This document shows positions 37,901 to 46,609 of a stretch of 64,000 nt of DNA, piece by piece; within the stretch, counting starts at the first letter, position 1, and each line of letters begins with the position of its first letter. The position numbers and the translations under genes were made by a program. The stretch spans positions 4,801 to 68,800 of the forward strand of contig JAZSRY010000011.1 in the NCBI GenBank assembly GCA_045538735.1, read 5' to 3'. A model generated the notes under the pieces. It was given only the letters and a program-made list of their open reading frames with translations. It made no database searches and was not told the DNA's origin. The stretch is from SIG459 sp045538735 (GTDB taxonomy: Bacteria; Bacillota; Clostridia; Oscillospirales; Oscillospiraceae).

Positions 37901-38613
37901 ATATCCTCCAAATGACTCCAGCCACACTCTGCTATTTGCGCAACAATTATACCGATGCGGTTTGTGGGTACATTGAGAACAATTATGATGAATACACAAA
38001 TATCATGACTGCTCAATTGATGAATCAGCATGAATTGTTAATGATTCTAAAATGGAATGTTTCTGATGAATCTAAAAAGAAGCTAATTGACATGGCGCCT
38101 TCTCCTATTTCAATTATTGACAGCGACTATTCCCCCGAGATTAGCGTGTATATTTTGCATAAAAAGGTTAATTTTGGGGATATCCCGCTACTATACGAAA
38201 CCTATGATAGCCAGCCAGATCCAATCAAGGATTATATGTATGCTCTTGCTATCAAGAATATCGAATCCATTATCAGAGGCACAACGAAGACCACCACTGA
38301 ACTCAAGTGTCGAGTTCTTAATAATGACCAAGTTTCTGATTCTGTGAGACAAAGACTTCTTGTATCTGCAATAAAGACCCTTTCTAAAGAAGACGTATTA
38401 TTGTGTCTTGATGCTGCCCAAAAGCAGGAATTTTCCAAAATATTCAACCCAAGAGCAAAGCCAAAAATCGGAAACGATACGCACAGCAAAGAAATTCTTG
38501 ATAATATCAAGCTTAGGGGCTGGATAGCTGGATACTCGATGAATGAAGCAGGTAATGGATACGAAATACAGAAAAGCGCAACATCTAAGAAAAAGATGTT
38601 GACATACGTATAA
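34906..38613 (+). CDS. YobI-like membrane P-loop NTPase
   Basis: 1235 residues. Walker A GAYGSGKSS (51-59), two membrane segments inserted after it (~141-163 and ~186-207), Walker B-like IDAIVFEDMDRYE (~254-266), and an arginine/sensor-like FVFLLRDDIF with a following STAND/KAP-type helical region. The remaining ~850 residues are helical without recognised motif. This matches the YobI-type P-loop NTPases, with membrane helices interrupting the NTPase as in KAP proteins, which are often found in phage-conflict islands. GAGAGAGGT precedes the ATG. It follows the recombinase by 53 bases. It is followed by a structured region. Confidence 0.75.
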   Translation: MNATKKMDECNHGKYHFEKLALTEDVDISVYKDAIDFAFENPDVKNIAISGAYGSGKSSILASYKKKNPDKKFVHISLAHFIPQKKQSISTPPQSNIPANKTDTMALEGKILNQLIHQLDARNIPQTNFRVKNTASLGSIFWNTIAFVALILCFLHLILSYTWINFVGTFEPSWLKSFLELFTTPFSFLCSGLIIFTICAVFIYSAVKAQRYNAVIRKLSLQGNEIELFEENNDSFFDKYLNEVLYLFENSGIDAIVFEDMDRYEMEAIFERLREVNTLVNIRLAKKKKDAIRFVFLLRDDIFISKDRTKFFDFIIPIVPVIDSSNSYDQLIEHLDRNNIKTKFSDEFLQGISFYIDDMRLLKNICNEYLIYHSRLGSIGLDPEKLLALITYKNIYPYDFGRLQNNLGYVHAVFANKENIIKSQRSTLENELKKTSLLAKEASDEDLKSKKEVMLVYAVAHLSEYTYSLRNMSESTLDTNIRRVLSREQIQEYEYRINRASSQRQSELHESCKELERSIISINGMHLYEIIPHEDGAKVLSEITHAEEGATQEYQEIKNSQYFDLLKYLILNGYLDESYPDYMTYFYPNSLTRKDKIFLRRVLDRNGHDYTYVIDNPRLVVSKLRVSDFDYVDVLNNSLLNYLLKNDYHSEKLQHMLAQIEKRRNFQFIRQFLESTPEREIFVQAFSNQWPGFFDDIVRKGELSPEEIRQYSIDTLYHCNEAQLSSVNIGGCLTGYIANCSDYLQISNPKIDKLIYAFMLLDVHFRSLNPDVSNRVLFEQVYQASLYSINIENINLMLKEMHGVAADNSELLSSNYSYICRFPESPLCHYIDRFIDDYMGVWLTTYQGIIYDEESDAIRLLNNEHVSERFKEAYILQLGITIGDINAIQDKQLWELLLKKKCVLHTEENAIAYWTLQNRLDPVLITYLNEFRDTISFTKCKELVSDAELKKFFVALVKCNSIQNRQYKECVTTLGFEWTDEFNISGLSVEKVEILAKNHILQMTPATLCYLRNNYTDAVCGYIENNYDEYTNIMTAQLMNQHELLMILKWNVSDESKKKLIDMAPSPISIIDSDYSPEISVYILHKKVNFGDIPLLYETYDSQPDPIKDYMYALAIKNIESIIRGTTKTTTELKCRVLNNDQVSDSVRQRLLVSAIKTLSKEDVLLCLDAAQKQEFSKIFNPRAKPKIGNDTHSKEILDNIKLRGWIAGYSMNEAGNGYEIQKSATSKKKMLTYV

Positions 38614-38618
38614 ATCAT

Positions 38619-38777
38619 AACCACCGTGCCGGTGGTTTGTGCAGACCTCTTCGGCCTTTTACCAGCAGAGCCTATAGGTTCATCGAATCACCTTTCGTCT
38701 GCGCGTTCCGACCCACCACCGCAGATGCGGTTATGAGCAGAATCCAGCCCCCTCTGATGATGGGGCTGGATTTTGCT
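38619..38777 (+). other. Structured GC-rich region, possible terminators or small RNA
   Basis: Three stems in 160 bases: AACCACC/GGTGGTT right after the YobI-like stop (38619-38637), ACCGC/GCGGT near 38718-38732, and a long terminator AGCAGAATCCAGCCCC paired with its complement at 38737-38777 followed by TTTTG. GC content is far above its surroundings. The remainder of 38614-39001 is AT-rich and empty. It may be a terminator cluster or a small structured RNA. Confidence 0.45.
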
Positions 38778-39001
38778 AAACTCTAGTTTTGGGAAAGGAA
38801 TATTAGCTTTTGTGTTCCAATGTTTTATGTTGAGTTGGTATTGCATACTATTTTATTGGCCACGTATTATTGCGATTAAACGGGATATATATCGTTTTTG
38901 CAAATATTCAGCTTTTCAAAAATAAAAATATTTGATATACTGAGCCTACGTAATACAAAAATTTTTTGTTGTACTCTATATGATAAGCGAGAAAAACTAC
39001 T

Positions 39002-40081
39002 ATGGATTTTAACGCACTAATTGTTGCAATAACATCTGGATTTCCTAATGCATTTTCACACATTGCTGAGATACTAGTTGAGGCTTTCATTTTCGCAATG
39101 TTTGCAAAGCATGGTGATAAGAAAAACGCTGCACATAGCGTAAAAGCTAATGTTCTAGGAGACTTTATTGCTGAACTATATAAAGATAATAAGATAACAG
39201 GAACAGACTTAGTTAAATGCACGAATTTGGCAGCAATCGCAAAGCTTGCAGATAAAAAAAGAGCTGAACAAGATACCTCTTCTGAAGCGCATGAACATTC
39301 TAACAGTTATAATGCAAGCCAAACATATGATTTTGAATGGTTTCTGCGTTTCTTTGAAAGAGCTGGATATGCAACTAAAGAAGAAATGCAAGAACTTTGG
39401 GCATCTGTTTTAAATGGAGAAATAAACAACCGAGGTTCTTTCTCGTATAAAGCAATTGAAACGCTTTTTCATATGAGCGTAAACGAAGCAAACTTGTTTG
39501 ACGAAATGGCTAAATACTCAATAGTTACTCCTTATGCTGAATGTATGTTACCTTGTTCCTCGGAGTTGTATGCTAATTATGATACAACTTCACCTGTGAT
39601 ACAATCTGGACATAGCGATATATACTCAATTATTGCTGCCGCTTATGGAATTAATAACGAGAGAGTACAATGCCTGATTGAAAGCGGGTTATTGTCATCT
39701 CTTCTTACAACCAGTAATTTTATTGTTAGCCATGATCCGATTTATATTACTAATGATCAATATGCACTATCATTAAAACTAAAATCAGGGGTTACACATG
39801 ATGGTATCGAAATTGACATTTGTGGATATCGTTTTACCTCTGTAGCAAGGCAATTGTTTGGAGTAATGCATACTGAAATGTCGCTTCCCTTTTTCTTGGA
39901 CTTTGCACGATTAATTAAACGTAGATATTCCGAAATTGAGGTTCATATTTACAATATTATTACAATAGACGAAAATGGGATAGAATTAGACGAAGAGTAT
40001 GACTATCTTTTCGATTCTCAGTATTTAAATTACACAAAGCTCCAAGAACTCAATGAATGTGGGGATTTTGATATAGTATAA
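39002..40081 (+). CDS. DUF2806-like protein
   Basis: 359 residues. A hydrophobic N-terminal segment (~10-35), then a conserved-looking region FEWFLRFFERAGYATKEEMQ, ELWASVLNGEINNRGSFSYK and LFHMSVNEANLFDEMAKYS, the pattern of DUF2806/TIGR03899-type proteins found in phage-conflict neighbourhoods. No catalytic motif. Weak ribosome site. It is 24 bases before the HNH-HEPN gene and probably co-transcribed, so the two may act as a sensor/effector pair. Confidence 0.6.
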   Translation: MDFNALIVAITSGFPNAFSHIAEILVEAFIFAMFAKHGDKKNAAHSVKANVLGDFIAELYKDNKITGTDLVKCTNLAAIAKLADKKRAEQDTSSEAHEHSNSYNASQTYDFEWFLRFFERAGYATKEEMQELWASVLNGEINNRGSFSYKAIETLFHMSVNEANLFDEMAKYSIVTPYAECMLPCSSELYANYDTTSPVIQSGHSDIYSIIAAAYGINNERVQCLIESGLLSSLLTTSNFIVSHDPIYITNDQYALSLKLKSGVTHDGIEIDICGYRFTSVARQLFGVMHTEMSLPFFLDFARLIKRRYSEIEVHIYNIITIDENGIELDEEYDYLFDSQYLNYTKLQELNECGDFDIV

Positions 40082-40105
40082 AAGTAACAAATATGAGGTG
40101 TTATT

Positions 40106-41119
40106 ATGAACTACTCAGGTCCACCGACCGCATATTCTACAAAGATAAGACCTAACACATCAAAAATAAAGAGCACACTGTTGTCATTGCATGGGCCAAA
40201 GTGCGCATTTTGCGGACTTGATGTTACATATGGACAAATTGGAATTTCCTCCTATTACCCAGTTCACTCTCATCCTGATAATCAGGATGAAAACAACTTT
40301 GTTCTTGCATGCTCGTATTGCAATCGCATCAAAAACAATAAAGAACCTTTTTCGAGCGAAGGGAAAGAACTTATAATTCATCCATATGCTGATAGATACT
40401 GGGCAGAAATACAGGTAAACAAAGATGGTATTGCAGAGGGAAAAACGGATGCAGCTAATAGTACCATTAGTCTCATGGAATTAAATCGTCCATTGTTAGT
40501 TTCATATCGAAAGGAACACATCTCTGATTTTATAGAAAAAATCAATGATAATCACAGTGCTTATGATGTTTATGCTTGCTCCATTGGCCAGATAAAGGAA
40601 CTTCTAAAATTAGAGATTGAAAATGACCCGCTTCAGGAGTACTTTTATAGAATGATTTACGCAAATGTAATTGCATCAATGGAGGCATATCTATCAAAAA
40701 CAATCATTATGCTAGTTCTAAACTGTGATGATGTCTTTTGGAGATTTGTCAATAAGTTTGACTGGAACAATGAAAAGGTTAATGTCGGTGAAATAAAGGA
40801 TGCCTATGATAATATGCCGATTAAAGTTCGAAAAAAGTTAACTGAAGTGATATATCATAATCTGCCTAAAGTAAGAGCTATGTACAAAAAAATACTAGAG
40901 ATAGACATCTTGACAGATGAAACTGATATGAGTTTTCTTAATCGTGCGGTTGATATTCGCCATGACATAGTACATAGGAACGGGAGAAAGAATAGTAATT
41001 GTGAAACAGATGAGTTTCACAGTATTTCTATTGAAATGATTGAGAAACTGATATGTAATGTAGACAAACTCATAGTATCAATAGAAACACAACTTGCAGT
41101 AAGATACTTCCAAAGCTGA
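40106..41119 (+). CDS. HNH endonuclease-HEPN fusion protein
   Basis: 337 residues. N-terminal HNH nuclease: zinc pairs CAFC (33/36) and CSYC (69/72) with catalytic HSHPDNQDENN between them. C-terminal all-helical HEPN domain with the RNase signature R-x4-H (RHDIVH, near residue 290). GAGGTG precedes the ATG. DNA cleavage and RNA cleavage domains in one protein, next to a DUF2806-like gene, indicate an abortive-infection type effector. Both active-site motifs look intact. Confidence 0.8.
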   Translation: MNYSGPPTAYSTKIRPNTSKIKSTLLSLHGPKCAFCGLDVTYGQIGISSYYPVHSHPDNQDENNFVLACSYCNRIKNNKEPFSSEGKELIIHPYADRYWAEIQVNKDGIAEGKTDAANSTISLMELNRPLLVSYRKEHISDFIEKINDNHSAYDVYACSIGQIKELLKLEIENDPLQEYFYRMIYANVIASMEAYLSKTIIMLVLNCDDVFWRFVNKFDWNNEKVNVGEIKDAYDNMPIKVRKKLTEVIYHNLPKVRAMYKKILEIDILTDETDMSFLNRAVDIRHDIVHRNGRKNSNCETDEFHSISIEMIEKLICNVDKLIVSIETQLAVRYFQS

Positions 41120-41193
41120 ATATGATACTTGCATTGTTGCATATCAATGTACTCTCCTTAGTTTTGAGGGGTGTGTAACCCCTTCGCTTGGGA

Positions 41194-41220
41194 GAGCTCT
41201 TGAATGGCATTCAAGAGCTT
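41194..41220. repeat. Near-perfect palindrome
   Basis: GAGCTCTTGAATG-G-CATTCAAGAGCTT, 12 of 13 base pairs, in the convergent gap 41120-41456. It may be a terminator or a recombination site; no T-run. Confidence 0.5.
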
Positions 41221-41326
41221 GGCGGTTTGATTATTAATATCACCGCAGGGCTAAAACTTAATACTTTTGTCTTAAGCCTTGTTATGCTTCATATGGTTTA
41301 AGCCCATCATATTTGTGAAATCAGAA

Positions 41327-41357
41327 TACCCCACCGTGCTATATTTGCGGTGGGGTA
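41327..41357. terminator. Terminator between HNH-HEPN and ArdC-like genes
   Basis: TACCCCACCG pairs with CGGTGGGGTA around eleven bases, followed on the plus strand by GATGTTTTT. The interval 41120-41456 holds nothing else recognisable. Confidence 0.65.
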
Positions 41358-41456
41358 GATGTTTTTGCACTAAAATATATAAGACCAAAGTCCTTTGCAA
41401 ACGCTTTGCTGAGAAAAGATTATGTGATGATATACTTGCTTGTGAGATGAGTGTAT

Positions 41457-42470
41457 TCACCGTGCATCACGATTTTTAGTTTGTGTACGATGTTCCAATA
41501 CAGACTCAAGACCTTTTGTGTACTCCATATCGGTAATAAGCCCTGCCTTCCAATCCATATATGAAGCCGCTGATTGTGCATCCTTGATTGCATGAATTAA
41601 TGTTTCGGGTTTGTTGCGTATGGCTTGTACCCATGACTGCACATAAGCTTTGTGGTTATCAATGTGTGATGAAGAAGCTGGCATTTCCAGATTAACACCC
41701 ATGAAACAAGAACACATTTCAGCAACAAGTTCCTCATAGGCATATTCTGCGCTGCCGAAAAAGCCTCCCATATTACGATTCAGCCTAGAAGGATGGCCTG
41801 TTGCATGAGAAAGCTCATGAAGCGCGGTGGCATTAAAAGCGTAGCCATCAACAAATAAACCTGGATCAGGTAGGTGGACTTTATCATGAGACGGGGAATA
41901 GTAAGCTTGGTTACCGCCGTCAGTAGTTATCTCAATGTTCATGCCCTTGCTTAGCCTCGTAATTAACTCATCCGGAGATATGTCGTTTGATTCAATCACA
42001 GGGAGTTCCGGAATTCCCTCAACATCACAAGCATTAAAAACCGCCGTATATCTGGTGGATAATTTAAACTCGGAATCTGTTCTGCCGTCTGCTAACTCAC
42101 GTCTGTACTGCTCCCATGTGAGTGCTTTTTTGTTTTTGAGGTCATATGGGTACCAGTACTCTACATAGGTAGCTTTAGACCCGGATTTAAGATGCCACTT
42201 TTGTTTAGGATGATACTTGCCTTCAGTGTCCATGATTTGAACCATCGTTACCCAGCGTGGGTCCGTGTAGCCCTTCATCATAGATACAAGGGACAGCCAA
42301 AAAGCATTGCTGCCTCGATAACAGGCTTTGGTAACGCCGTTATGAGGCGCATCGCCGCCTGAGCCACGCCATTCCTTGCGCCACTCGAGGCCGCGCTCCT
42401 CCAACACATTGGCGAAAGCTTCTGCCAGTTCAGCGCGGTACTCATCCTTATTCTTCGGCCTTGCCATCAT
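41457..42470 (-). CDS. ArdC-like antirestriction/zincin protein
   Basis: 337 residues. N-terminal ssDNA-binding ArdC-like part (NVLEERGLEWRKEW, GSNAFWLSLVSM), C-terminal metallopeptidase motif HELSHATGH (zincin HExxH variant) with EELVAEMCSCF downstream. ArdC protects incoming single-stranded DNA from restriction during conjugation. ATG start overlaps the preceding 28-codon ORF. It marks the right boundary of the left cargo island, where conserved ICE genes resume. Confidence 0.85.
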   Translation of the reverse strand: MMARPKNKDEYRAELAEAFANVLEERGLEWRKEWRGSGGDAPHNGVTKACYRGSNAFWLSLVSMMKGYTDPRWVTMVQIMDTEGKYHPKQKWHLKSGSKATYVEYWYPYDLKNKKALTWEQYRRELADGRTDSEFKLSTRYTAVFNACDVEGIPELPVIESNDISPDELITRLSKGMNIEITTDGGNQAYYSPSHDKVHLPDPGLFVDGYAFNATALHELSHATGHPSRLNRNMGGFFGSAEYAYEELVAEMCSCFMGVNLEMPASSSHIDNHKAYVQSWVQAIRNKPETLIHAIKDAQSAASYMDWKAGLITDMEYTKGLESVLEHRTQTKNRDAR

Positions 42471-42534
42471 CCATCACCCCCAATTCCTCTGGGGTAAGAG
42501 TATGTTCGTCTATAAAGACAATTTCTCGCTTCAT
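42448..42534 (-). CDS. 28-codon ICE peptide, translationally coupled
   Basis: ATG overlaps the DUF4314 stop (ATGA) and the frame runs MKREIVFIDEHTLTPEELGV to a stop inside the ArdC-like gene. The residues look coding. Function unknown; it may only couple translation of the two neighbours. Confidence 0.45.
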   Translation of the reverse strand: MKREIVFIDEHTLTPEELGVMDDGKAEE

Positions 42535-42707
42535 CCTGCCTCACCTCCATCTAAATACACAGTCCCTATATCATCCACAATTCCTACCGCACCCCGTATT
42601 CCGGGGCCAATTGGGTGTGGATCATATCCCATGCATTCCATTCGGATTCTTGTTCCAGGCGGGTACTGCGCCTTCATTCTTTTAACAAGATCTTTATTAA
42701 CAAACAA
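42531..42707 (-). CDS. DUF4314-like small protein
   Basis: 58 residues starting at a TTG with GGAGGG six bases upstream. The segment PPGTRIRMECMGYD and the following GIRGAVGIVDDIGTVYLDGG match the SH3-like DUF4314 family common in Firmicutes ICEs. Placed between the sortase and the ArdC-like gene. Function unknown. Confidence 0.7.
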   Translation of the reverse strand: MFVNKDLVKRMKAQYPPGTRIRMECMGYDPHPIGPGIRGAVGIVDDIGTVYLDGGEAG

Positions 42708-42724
42708 TTTGTTCCCTCCATAAG

Positions 42725-43477
42725 CTATTCCTCCGTTACTCGATCGCAGAAAACCAAAAACCGTTGCCTTCCACCAGATGCATAGGGATGGCAGGTGAGC
42801 AATGTCACCATGTCACGGTCTTCCTGAATCAGGATGCTCTCCACCTCGTTAGGCAGAATTATCTGGGTTCCAGTTACTTTGTAAGTCAACGTCTCCCACA
42901 GGTTCGTAATAATGACCTCATCACCGGTCTGCAGCTCCGTTACATATCGGAAGTAGGCTGCGCCATTATAGCCTCTGTGGCCCGCAATCACGCAGTTAGT
43001 GTTTTCTCCGCCTATGGGCAGGCTTGTCTGGGACAAATGCGCTGCTCCATCGGCCATGTGCCGCTGTGTTGCCCCGAGGTATAGAGGCATTTCAAGCTCA
43101 AGAGCAGGAATGGAAATCACTCCGAAAACCTCATTTTCAAGACCATAGTCCCCTAATACAAAGGAAGGCTGCTCATAGGCCCACGGATCACTAAGGCCCT
43201 CCTGCTTTTCACACCAAATCCGATCATTGTACTCACGCATTGCCAGCCAGAGCTCGGTGTATTCTTCAGGAATCGGCACCGGAGTCTCCTCAGGTGCAGC
43301 TTCAGGCGTAGTGATTGGTACATTTTCCTTGAGCTGAGTGTCCAGAAATGACTGGGCCTCCTGCTTCAGTTCAGTATCAACACTTAAACCATACAGATAG
43401 GGATATGCAAAAACCGTAAGGCCGAACAAAAACAGGGCCACCATAAGCACGATCCCTATTGCTTTAAGAACCCGCAT
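42725..43477 (-). CDS. Class C (pilus-type) sortase
   Basis: About 250 residues from ATG at 43477 (GGAGGC upstream). One N-terminal membrane segment (~4-25); the catalytic His in VIAGHRGYN and Cys in TLLTCHPYASGGRQR with the downstream Arg. Lid-like region is Pro/Glu-rich. It assembles the pilin and anchors LPxTG proteins to the wall. Overlaps the preceding sortase gene by 14 bases. Confidence 0.88.
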   Translation of the reverse strand: MRVLKAIGIVLMVALFLFGLTVFAYPYLYGLSVDTELKQEAQSFLDTQLKENVPITTPEAAPEETPVPIPEEYTELWLAMREYNDRIWCEKQEGLSDPWAYEQPSFVLGDYGLENEVFGVISIPALELEMPLYLGATQRHMADGAAHLSQTSLPIGGENTNCVIAGHRGYNGAAYFRYVTELQTGDEVIITNLWETLTYKVTGTQIILPNEVESILIQEDRDMVTLLTCHPYASGGRQRFLVFCDRVTEE

Positions 43478-44333
43478 GGTGACGCCTCCGATATATCCAC
43501 GCTGCAACAAATGCTATACCGACAATAGCCACAGCACCAAGGCCCGCGACTATCCCTCTTACATATTCCTGCTCCCATGCAGAGACCTCAACCTCTTCAA
43601 AAGCTTCTTCCGCCACCATTTTTTCAGCTTCTTCATAGGGAATGCGTGTACCTCGAACAAGCAGTCGATGGGTGTTTACTCCCAAGGGTGTACAAGTAAC
43701 AAGGGTGCATAGATCCTCGTCCTGAGAAATCTGAAGGAGAGATGTGTCGTAGGGCAGCACCGTATTGATGCTGTCCACCTCGTAGGCCAGAGTTTCATCA
43801 AGAACATGAAGATAGAACTTATCTCCAAGCTCCAGCTGTACAAGGTCAGTAAACATCTTCTGGGATGCCATACCGCTGTGCCCAGTCAGAATACTATGGG
43901 TACTTCTTCCACCTATAGGCAGTGAGCTACCGAGCAGATGTCCGATGCCGCGTTCTAGAGATTCATACTCCGTGCCGTGGTAAATAGGCAGATTAACAGA
44001 TATACGGGGTATCTCCACATAGCCCATGGTGCCGTTTTCAGCCAGATTTAACAGCTCATCGTATCCAACAGAGGCCTCCATAATGGCTTCACGGCTATAG
44101 CTGTCATCCTCCACAGTTCCGGGAGTAATAGACCTGTTATATGCGTGGGCAGCCTCCCTTGCCTCTATAAGCTCAGTATCATCCGCTTGCTTTATGACCT
44201 CCTCATACTGCGTGTGGATTTCCGAACGGTACTTCTCATTGACGTAGCTGCTTATAAGGGGATAAAGCGTCAGGCCCAAGGCCATCAGAAACACAAGGGC
44301 TGCGCAGGCTATGGCCAATACCTTCTTTTTCAA
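43464..44333 (-). CDS. Class C sortase (second)
   Basis: About 289 residues. I choose TTG at 44333, preceded by AAAGGAGG. N- and C-terminal membrane segments (last ~25 residues VAGLGAVAIVGIAFVAAWI), catalytic His in LTGHSGM and Cys in TLVTCTPLGVNTHR, as in class C pilus polymerases. The pair of sortases with pilin and tip adhesin upstream forms a pilus locus. Confidence 0.88.
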   Translation of the reverse strand: MKKKVLAIACAALVFLMALGLTLYPLISSYVNEKYRSEIHTQYEEVIKQADDTELIEAREAAHAYNRSITPGTVEDDSYSREAIMEASVGYDELLNLAENGTMGYVEIPRISVNLPIYHGTEYESLERGIGHLLGSSLPIGGRSTHSILTGHSGMASQKMFTDLVQLELGDKFYLHVLDETLAYEVDSINTVLPYDTSLLQISQDEDLCTLVTCTPLGVNTHRLLVRGTRIPYEEAEKMVAEEAFEEVEVSAWEQEYVRGIVAGLGAVAIVGIAFVAAWIYRRRHHAGS

Positions 44334-44346
44334 AGGGGCCTCCTTT

Positions 44347-44380
44347 CCAAAAGGCCGAAGGGGCAAGTCCCTCCGGCCTT
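44347..44380 (-). terminator. Terminator between pilin and sortases
   Basis: AAGGCCG-AGGG pairs with CCCT-CGGCCTT; on the minus strand followed by TTTTGG. Partial termination would give more pilin than sortase mRNA. Confidence 0.65.
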
Positions 44381-44403
44381 TGTCTTATTGGGTTTTGTTA
44401 TTC

Positions 44404-46512
44404 TTACTTCTCGGTGCCTTTTTTGCGGGTGAAGAGGATAATGCCGCCAAGAGCTGCTGCCATGGCAAAGATACCGAACACGCTGTACATCCAGGTGCCG
44501 TGGTCACCGGTGGAGGGTAGATCAAAGCCTCTGGTGTTCACTACAGTGAGAGGAGCCAGAGCGTTGACAGAACCCTTGTCAGCCAGCATAGTCACGTCAT
44601 TACCATCCACAGTAGCAGAAGCAGTCAGGAGATAATGCTCAAGATGCTTCTGGGGCATGTTCTTAAGATCGCCGGTGTCGTTGATAATCTCTGCATAGCG
44701 GGGGTCATTCTGGATGAGGCCCAGGACATCGTCTGCATAGATGTCGCAAAGAGTGGCTGTCTCAGCCTGAGAGATAACTACCTTGATGTCCTCCTTCAGA
44801 AGGGTGTAGCCATTGTCGGTGCAGACCTCGGTGATGGTGTAGGTGTCATCCTCAAGGCCCTTGATGATAACCTTGCCATCGGTATTGCCGGACTTAACGG
44901 GGATGAAGTGGGTAGCCTCAGCTTCTGCAGACATATGGTCGGTCACATAGTAGATGCCTTCGGTGGGGTTCAGCTCAGCCTTGATGAAGTAGTTATCGGT
45001 ATCATTGTGAACGATGAACTCTACGTTTTCGTATTTGCCTGCATCATCGGAGAAGAGCTTGGTCAGGTCGATGCCGTAGGTGTAGACATGGGCATCGTCA
45101 ATGAGAGTGTCATAGTAGCTGGTGTTGGAGCGTTTCCAGGTAAGGACTACCTCGTTGGGGTTGCCGCTGTCGCCGTATACCACGGAGTTGTCGCTATCCA
45201 TGGTGGCCTTATATGTGATTCTTAGGGTGCAGTCGGAGTAGCCGGAGTTAACCATGGATGCACCAGTGTAGACGGACTTGGAGGCATTGATGGCAGAAAG
45301 TCCGCGTTCGGTCATCTCGATGGTCATAACAGCGCTTCCGTCATCCGCAGAGGAATATCTGACGGTAAAGAATCCGTCTACCTCCTTCCAAGTGGTTACA
45401 AGGTCGGTGCAGTTGGCATCGGTGAAGAACTCAAGGACAACATCGTTCTTGTTGTAGCTGAGACCGGGAGACAGGGTGTCAATGAAGGTGTAGCAGGTCA
45501 GGTAGGTGGACTCAGAGGTGATGGAGGGCAGGGTGGAAACAATCTGGTAGTCAATGACATCGCCTGCGGATGCGGTGCCGGTGTGTGCGAAGCCATCGGT
45601 AATATCGGTGAGAGAACCGCCGTTCTTTCCGGTATCATTTATGTTCTCACGAAGGGTTTTCTCAAGAGAGGGGATACCGGTCAGGTTCTTGGGGAAGAGG
45701 GTAATGTCGTAGACCCAGCGAGTTCCGCCGTCACTTGCGTTGGTACCGTCAACGGAGGTCATGGGCACGGATACGAGGAAGGGGTCGGTGGTGGATACGA
45801 CCATCTCAGGGACTGCAGTCTCTACGATAAGATAGAGGCCAAGCTCCATATTGGAGACCTGAGTCTTGCCGTAGGAATCGGTGGGGTTCATCTTGACGCC
45901 GCCATTATTGGCCATATACTTTTCAAGGGCGTTCTTGACGGTGGTGGAGTTTGCCTCCAAACCGGCTGCAAGGGCGTCAATGAGAACATCGGACTGGTAG
46001 TAGTACATGGATTCGTTGAGGCTGTCGGCATTGGTATAGCGATGGGCACCGTTTTCAAGGCCGAGAGCTCTCAGGAAGTCTGCGCCCTGAATCTTATTGA
46101 TGGCGTAGAGCACTTCAACATGGTTGTCGCTGCGTCCATCTACAGCAGACTCGGAGAACTGAACTATATCTGCAATCTTCAGGTAGCTGAATTCAACGCC
46201 CTTGATTGCATAGCCGTAGCTCACATTGCCGTTGCCAAGGTCGGATTCATTGTCGGTGTCGCCTTCGCGGATAGCTCCGCCGAGGACATCGACAACACCG
46301 CTCTGGTCCATAACGCCGGTGGAGACATAGGAGCTGTCCCAAACGCCGTCTTTTTCGGCATTAGTAAGGTCATACTTGTAAATCGTGAGGGAGCCGCTGC
46401 GGGTAGTGTCGATAGTGGCATCGTCCACATCGGCTGCGTGCACTGCGCAGATGCAGCTGAGCATCATCACAAGTGCGAGGCAGAGGGTAAGGATTTTCTT
46501 CATTCGTTTCAT
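44404..46512 (-). CDS. LPXTG major pilin (SpaA-like isopeptide pilin)
   Basis: About 702 residues from ATG at 46512. Signal peptide, then isopeptide/SpaA-type domains. The pilin motif WVYDITLFPKN gives the Lys used by class C sortase for subunit linking; an E-box (DDTYTITEVCTDNGY) stabilises a domain isopeptide; the C-terminus has LPSTGD, a membrane helix and RKK tail. It is the probable shaft subunit of the ICE-encoded pilus, possibly aiding cell contact in mating. The start has AAAGGAAAG. Confidence 0.88.
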   Translation of the reverse strand: MKRMKKILTLCLALVMMLSCICAVHAADVDDATIDTTRSGSLTIYKYDLTNAEKDGVWDSSYVSTGVMDQSGVVDVLGGAIREGDTDNESDLGNGNVSYGYAIKGVEFSYLKIADIVQFSESAVDGRSDNHVEVLYAINKIQGADFLRALGLENGAHRYTNADSLNESMYYYQSDVLIDALAAGLEANSTTVKNALEKYMANNGGVKMNPTDSYGKTQVSNMELGLYLIVETAVPEMVVSTTDPFLVSVPMTSVDGTNASDGGTRWVYDITLFPKNLTGIPSLEKTLRENINDTGKNGGSLTDITDGFAHTGTASAGDVIDYQIVSTLPSITSESTYLTCYTFIDTLSPGLSYNKNDVVLEFFTDANCTDLVTTWKEVDGFFTVRYSSADDGSAVMTIEMTERGLSAINASKSVYTGASMVNSGYSDCTLRITYKATMDSDNSVVYGDSGNPNEVVLTWKRSNTSYYDTLIDDAHVYTYGIDLTKLFSDDAGKYENVEFIVHNDTDNYFIKAELNPTEGIYYVTDHMSAEAEATHFIPVKSGNTDGKVIIKGLEDDTYTITEVCTDNGYTLLKEDIKVVISQAETATLCDIYADDVLGLIQNDPRYAEIINDTGDLKNMPQKHLEHYLLTASATVDGNDVTMLADKGSVNALAPLTVVNTRGFDLPSTGDHGTWMYSVFGIFAMAAALGGIILFTRKKGTEK

Positions 46513-46561
46513 TGGGCATTCTTTCCTTTCATTTTTAGTTATCTGTTTGAAAATGGGCATC

Positions 46562-46585
46562 AAAAAAACCAGGGTCGATCCCTGG
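46562..46585 (-). terminator. Terminator after the adhesin gene
   Basis: On the minus strand CCAGGG-ATCGA-CCCTGG followed by TTTTTTTG, between the adhesin and pilin genes. Confidence 0.8.
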
Positions 46586-46609
46586 CCTTATAAATCTGCA
46601 TATTCACTT

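Noticed and set aside
45583..46593. 336-codon open frame antisense to the pilin gene
   Set aside because: Shadow of the pilin frame; Gly/Val-rich, without motif, while the opposite strand has signal peptide, pilin motif and LPSTG.
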